Below are positions 6,806-9,789 of a stretch of DNA of 9,789 nucleotides, piece by piece. Location of the stretch: assembly GCA_024683255.1 (NCBI GenBank), contig JAIKYL010000216.1:1-9789 (forward strand), in the 5' to 3' direction. The notes under the pieces were generated by a model, which was given only the letters and a program-made list of their open reading frames with translations, made no database searches and was not told where the DNA came from. The stretch comes from Bacteroidales bacterium (GTDB lineage Bacteria; Bacteroidota; Bacteroidia; Bacteroidales; UBA932). The position numbers and the translations under genes are program-made. Every line of letters begins with the position of its first letter. Positions within the stretch are counted from its first letter, which is position 1.

Positions 6806-7788
6806 TGAAAAAGATGTTTACAGCCGCCCTGGCCCTCCTGGCAGGTCTTGCCCTGCAGGCCCAGGAAAGCACCTACAGCCTGCCTTCCACCACTTTTGTG
6901 GTAGAGGTGGACGCCGTGCAGGAATACTTCTTTGCGGGGCCTTATGCGGCTTTCGCCCCCAAGATGCTGGGCTTCACCGCTCCGGAAAAGGATGCGGTTA
7001 CCGCCCACGTAACCCGTGTGGCGTTGCAGCCCTGTGTGGAGGCGGATCCATCGGCCCGTTATCCCGTGGAGGCGGGGTTGGAGTACCTCTTGAGCCTTAG
7101 CGCGCAGGGGCTCGTCTGCTTCCGGGATACCCTGGAGGCCGATGCCCTCAGATGGCGTTTCTCGCCCATCCCTTCCCGGAACTGGACGGACAAGGGCCTC
7201 ACCGGCTCTGACGTCCTCCGCACGAAAACCACCGTGGAGCTGGTGCAGGTAGATACCGGCTTTGTCCAGATGCCTGTGAGCCGGAAAGTGCCGGGCACCA
7301 AGACCCTGGAAGAGAAGGCTGCCGAAGCGGCCGAGATTATCCTCGCCGTCCGCCAGGAACGCATGGACATTGCCATGGGACATACGGACGCCGCTTTCTC
7401 CGGAGAGGCCCTGCAGGCCGCCCTGGACGAGCTTTCCCGCATAGAGGAGGAATACCTGGCCCTATTCCGGGGCTATAAGGTGGAACGTCCGCTGCATGGG
7501 ATTTTCGACGTCCAGCCATCGGCCGATGAACGCGTCCAGCGCTACGTGGCCTTCCTCCTCTCGGACACCGACGGCCTCAAGGCCGAAGGGCGGGGGACTC
7601 CTTTCTATCTGGAACTTGAGGCGGAGACCAATCCGGAGCCGGTAGATGCCGGCGGCCGCCGCAGGGTCCTCCGTTACCGCGAACCAGCCATCTGCACCGT
7701 GCGTCTCACCCAGGACGGCCGGGACCTGCTGGTAACCCGTGCACCCGTGTACCAGCTTGGCGCAGAATGCAGCTATACCGTAAAATAA
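6802..7788 (+). CDS. Exported DUF4831-like protein
   Basis: A protein of about 328 residues with an N-terminal signal peptide, MMKKMFTAALALLAGLALQAQ, cleaved probably after LQA. The early mature segment STYSLPSTTFVVEVDAVQEYFFAGPYAAFAPKMLGF resembles the start of the Bacteroidetes DUF4831 family, which has no known function. The middle carries an acidic, alanine-rich helical stretch (EEKAAEAAEIILAVRQER) and the C-terminal half looks beta-rich. No lipobox cysteine is seen, so a periplasmic soluble protein is likely. Start choices are ATG at 6796, 6802 or 6805; 6802 is preferred because its ATG overlaps the acyltransferase stop as ATGA, implying translational coupling. The 3' end lies 18 bases before pepD. 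The DUF4831 call is from sequence resemblance recalled by eye; the role is unknown. Confidence 0.75.
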   Translation: MMKKMFTAALALLAGLALQAQESTYSLPSTTFVVEVDAVQEYFFAGPYAAFAPKMLGFTAPEKDAVTAHVTRVALQPCVEADPSARYPVEAGLEYLLSLSAQGLVCFRDTLEADALRWRFSPIPSRNWTDKGLTGSDVLRTKTTVELVQVDTGFVQMPVSRKVPGTKTLEEKAAEAAEIILAVRQERMDIAMGHTDAAFSGEALQAALDELSRIEEEYLALFRGYKVERPLHGIFDVQPSADERVQRYVAFLLSDTDGLKAEGRGTPFYLELEAETNPEPVDAGGRRRVLRYREPAICTVRLTQDGRDLLVTRAPVYQLGAECSYTVK

Positions 7789-7806
7789 TTCAATAACCAA
7801 GTAATT

Positions 7807-9264
7807 ATGAGCATTAAAGACCTTGAACCGAAAGTTGTTTGGAACAACTTTTACCAGTTAACCCAGATTCCCCGTCCTTCCAAGCACGAGGGTAAAGTAA
7901 TTGAGTATCTTTACAATTGGGGCGTTTCCCACGGCTTTGAAACCATTAAGGACGAGACCGGCAACATCATCATACGCGTGCCGGCTACCCCGGGCATGGA
8001 AAACCGCCGCGGCGTCATCCTGCAGGGCCATATGGACATGGTGCCGCAGAAGACCTCGGACTCCAACCACAACTTCCTCACGGACCCCATCAACGCGTAC
8101 ATTGACGGCGAATGGGTAACGGCCGACAGAACCACCTTGGGCGCCGATAACGGCATGGGCGTGGCCCTGGGCCTCTCCGTGCTGGAGGATGCTTCCGTTA
8201 AGCACGGTCCCGTGGAAATCCTGGTCACCTACGACGAGGAAACCGGCATGACGGGCGCCACTATGCTAAAGCCCGGCATTCTCAAGGGCGACATCCTCAT
8301 CAACCTGGACTCCGAGGACGAGGGCGAGCTCTGCGTGGGCTGCGCCGGCGGCCTGGATGCAACCGCCCAGTTCAAGTATCTTAAGTATGTGACTCCCGCT
8401 GGCAGCAAGGGCCTTAAACTCACCGTCAAAGGCCTCCAGGGCGGTCACTCCGGCATGGACATCTCCCTGTACCGCGCCAACGCCAACAAGGTGATGTGCC
8501 GCATCCTTCTTCCGCTCATTGAACTCTTTGGCGTGAAGGTGGTCAGTTTCACCGGCGGCTCCCTCCGCAATGCCATCCCGTTCGAGGCGGCAGCCGAGGT
8601 GGTGGTGCCCCAGGAGAACCTGAAGGCCGTGAAGAAGCTCATAGACAGCATCTTTGCCGAGGTGAAGGCCGAATATGCCGAGTCGGATCCGTCGGCCGCC
8701 CTCTATGTGGACGACGTGCCCGCAGCACCCAAGTTCATCCAGGGCTCCGTGATGCTCCGCGCCGTCAAGGCCATCATCGCCTGCCCGTCCAACGTGATCC
8801 GCATGAGCCAGAGTATGGCCGGCCTCACGGAGACTTCCATCAACCTTGCCATCGTGCGCACGGAGAAGGGCAAGATCACCGTCCACAGCCTCATGCGCAG
8901 CGCCATTGACACCGCCAAGGCCGATCTGGCCGAACGCATCCGCTGCATCTTCGAGCTGGCTGGGGCCGATTCCATTTCCTTCGCCGGCGGCTACAGCGGC
9001 TGGCGTCCGAAGCTGGACACGCCCATGAACAAGGTGATGATGGAACAGTTCCAGAAAGTCTACGGCTATCCCATGAAGATCATGGCCACCCACGGCGGTC
9101 TGGAATGCGCCCTCCTGGGAGCCAAGTATCCCAACTGGGAGATGGTTTCCATAGGACCCACCGTCCGCTTCCCGCACAGCCCGGACGAGAAGGTGAACAT
9201 CGCCTCCGTAGCCCGCACCTGGGATTACCTGAAGGTGGTCCTGGAGAATGTCCCTGCCAAATAG
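7807..9264 (+). CDS. pepD: Aminoacyl-histidine dipeptidase (M20C family, PepD)
   Basis: A 485-residue zinc-dependent dipeptidase, the same size as E. coli PepD, which cleaves Xaa-His and other dipeptides in the cytoplasm. The two-metal site is fully present: H75 in GHMDMV with D77, the bridging D114 in LGADNGMG, the general base and ligand E144/E145 in DEETG, D168 in INLDSEDEGE, and H457 in FPHSPDE. The GGHSGMDI segment (212-219) marks the lid/dimer domain. There is no signal peptide. The gene follows the DUF4831-like gene by 18 bases, so it may be the last gene of the plus-strand cluster, but it may also have its own promoter; none is convincing in the short gap. Codons 9-15 carry a perfect 9-bp inverted repeat (listed separately). 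A strong hairpin follows the stop by about 36 bases. Confidence 0.97.
   Translation: MSIKDLEPKVVWNNFYQLTQIPRPSKHEGKVIEYLYNWGVSHGFETIKDETGNIIIRVPATPGMENRRGVILQGHMDMVPQKTSDSNHNFLTDPINAYIDGEWVTADRTTLGADNGMGVALGLSVLEDASVKHGPVEILVTYDEETGMTGATMLKPGILKGDILINLDSEDEGELCVGCAGGLDATAQFKYLKYVTPAGSKGLKLTVKGLQGGHSGMDISLYRANANKVMCRILLPLIELFGVKVVSFTGGSLRNAIPFEAAAEVVVPQENLKAVKKLIDSIFAEVKAEYAESDPSAALYVDDVPAAPKFIQGSVMLRAVKAIIACPSNVIRMSQSMAGLTETSINLAIVRTEKGKITVHSLMRSAIDTAKADLAERIRCIFELAGADSISFAGGYSGWRPKLDTPMNKVMMEQFQKVYGYPMKIMATHGGLECALLGAKYPNWEMVSIGPTVRFPHSPDEKVNIASVARTWDYLKVVLENVPAK
7831..7851 (+). repeat. Short inverted repeat inside the start of pepD
   Basis: Arms AAAGTTGTT (7831-7839) and AACAACTTT (7843-7851) are perfect reverse complements separated by three bases. 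In the mRNA they could form a 9-bp, AU-rich hairpin 24 bases after the pepD start codon. It may be a by-product of the codons for KVVWNNF. Confidence 0.6.
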
Positions 9265-9300
9265 TTTTGCTTATTTGCTTAATTATCAATTTGTTATATG

Positions 9301-9345
9301 AATACCCTGCTGTAAATGTGCAGCAGGGTATTATAGTATTTCATT
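9301..9345 (+). terminator. Probable terminator after pepD
   Basis: AATACCCTGCTG (9301-9312) and CAGCAGGGTATT (9321-9332) form a perfect 12-bp stem with an eight-base loop, 36 bases after the pepD stop. The following ATAGTATTT is only moderately T-rich, so it is an imperfect intrinsic terminator or a 3'-end stabilising hairpin. Its placement after the last gene of the plus-strand cluster supports transcription ending here. Confidence 0.72.
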
Positions 9346-9365
9346 GATTATCAGAGAAATAAACG

Positions 9366-9396
9366 AAATGCCGAAAGCTGAACACCTTCGGCATTT
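9366..9396. terminator. Second hairpin between pepD and rpsF
   Basis: AAATGCCGAA (9366-9375) and TTCGGCATTT (9387-9396) form a 10-bp stem with an 11-base loop. Nothing T-rich follows on the plus strand, while on the minus strand CGTTTATTTCTC follows. It may back up the first terminator, or terminate weakly in the minus direction. No minus-strand gene that would need it lies close by in the window. Confidence 0.45.
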
Positions 9397-9428
9397 GTGC
9401 AAATAGTACCTGTCAGCGACCGATCATA

Positions 9429-9468
9429 TCTCCCTTGCGGCACGGTTTGCAGGGGCAAAGGTGGGAGA
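9429..9468. other. Nested inverted-repeat region in the pepD-rpsF gap
   Basis: TCTCCC (9429-9434) pairs with GGGAGA (9463-9468), enclosing a smaller hairpin TTTGC-AGGG-GCAAA (9446-9459). The surrounding stretch, roughly 9397-9529, has no convincing gene and no other recognisable signal. It could be a structured RNA element, a regulator site or chance pairing. Confidence 0.3.
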
Positions 9469-9529
9469 ATGTACGGAGCTGTGCAAGGAAACGCTAAACG
9501 GATTTCTTCCGCGGGAAATGAGGGAAAGA

Positions 9530-9561
9530 TTTGGTTTTCCGTAAATTAATGCGTATATTTG
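9530..9561 (+). promoter_or_regulatory. rpsF promoter (Bacteroidetes -33/-7 type)
   Basis: TTTG at 9530-9533 is followed after exactly 20 bases by TATATTTG at 9554-9561, a perfect match to TAnnTTTG. Transcription would start near 9567, giving a leader of about 64 bases before the rpsF ATG. This is the clearest promoter in the window and supports assignment to the Bacteroidetes. Confidence 0.8.
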
Positions 9562-9566
9562 CAGTC

Positions 9567-9594
9567 CTTTTTGGCACCTTAGAAGCCCAAAAAG
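9567..9594 (+). promoter_or_regulatory. 5' leader hairpin of rpsF mRNA
   Basis: CTTTTTGG (9567-9574) and CCAAAAAG (9587-9594) form a perfect 8-bp stem with a 12-base loop, beginning at or very near the predicted transcription start. The rest of the leader (9595-9630) is A/T-rich with no Shine-Dalgarno sequence, as is usual before Bacteroidetes genes. The hairpin could protect the 5' end or take part in ribosomal-protein autoregulation. The leader lacks a CCG triplet, the feature reported for known S6:S18-binding leaders, so it is not a clear example of that motif. Confidence 0.5.
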
Positions 9595-9630
9595 AACGTA
9601 AAACATTTATAAACAATTAATTAACAAACA

Positions 9631-9789
9631 ATGGTTAACCAGTACGAAACCGTTTTCATTGCAACTCCCGTTTTGTCTGACACCCAGATGAAGGAAGCGG
9701 TTGCCAAGTACGTCAAGCTCATCACCGACAACGGTGGCGAGATTGTGTACCAGGAGGATTGGGGCCTGCGTCAGCTCGCTTATCCCATC
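9631..9789 (+). CDS. rpsF: 30S ribosomal protein S6 (partial, N-terminal 53 codons)
   Basis: The frame opens with [17 protein letters not shown] and continues with [12 protein letters not shown] and [12 protein letters not shown], which matches the N-terminal half of ribosomal protein S6, including the conserved YETVFI strand and WGxxxLAYPI segment. S6 binds 16S rRNA in the platform of the small subunit together with S18. The gene runs off the right edge with about half of its length visible. It has its own promoter and leader, so it is a separate transcription unit from pepD; rpsR and rplI commonly follow in this phylum but lie outside the window. The ATG at 9631 is the only sensible start, preceded by an A-rich tract. 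Confidence 0.96.
   Translation, partial: MVNQYETVFIATPVLSDTQMKEAVAKYVKLITDNGGEIVYQEDWGLRQLAYPI

Noticed and set aside
8266..9177. 303-codon open frame on the minus strand inside pepD
   Set aside because: It lies wholly antisense to a complete PepD with all metal ligands; its product is low-complexity (His, Gly, Ala, Glu) without domain features.
9424..9606. 60-codon open frame on the minus strand in the pepD-rpsF gap
   Set aside because: It runs through the rpsF promoter and leader hairpin, resembles no known family, and has no promoter of its own that I can see.

Overview
The window looks like a chromosomal segment of a fairly GC-rich member of the Bacteroidales. The evidence is the lineage-typical gene families (a Bacteroidetes-type POT transporter, a DUF4831-like exported protein, an M20C PepD), a near-perfect Bacteroidetes promoter (TTTG, 20 bases, TATATTTG) in front of rpsF, and an A-rich leader without a Shine-Dalgarno sequence before the same gene. 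Genus cannot be decided from the sequence alone. No phage, IS, CRISPR or tRNA signal was seen, so this reads as core or near-core chromosome.

Layout. Positions 1-4941 hold a four-gene operon on the minus strand, read right to left: a POT-family peptide transporter (4941-3259), a zeta-toxin-like P-loop kinase with a TTG start directly after the transporter's stop codon (3258-2575), tldD (2578-1142) and tldE/pmbA (1145 to beyond the left edge). Every junction abuts or overlaps by four bases (ATGA), so the genes are probably translationally coupled. A 126-base divergent promoter region (4942-5067) separates this operon from a plus-strand cluster. That cluster holds a secreted, probably beta-barrel outer-membrane protein (5068-5874), a LpxL/HtrB-type lipid acyltransferase (5885-6805), a DUF4831-like exported protein (start at 6802 or 6796, end 7788) and the aminoacyl-histidine dipeptidase pepD (7807-9264). 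A 366-base gap follows, with two terminator-like hairpins, a further small inverted-repeat region, and the promoter and 5' hairpin of rpsF. The first 53 codons of rpsF (ribosomal protein S6) run off the right edge.

How the genes may work together. The left operon joins peptide uptake (POT) to a cytoplasmic metalloprotease pair (TldD/TldE), and pepD across the divergent region is also a peptidase, so peptide use is a recurring theme. The right cluster mixes an outer-membrane protein, a lipid A-type acyltransferase and an exported protein, which suggests envelope biogenesis. The most unusual point is the zeta-like kinase placed without a visible antitoxin inside the TldD/TldE operon; TldD/TldE is known in E. 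coli to process the CcdA antitoxin and the microcin B17 precursor. No clearly new multi-gene system is evident beyond this hypothesis.
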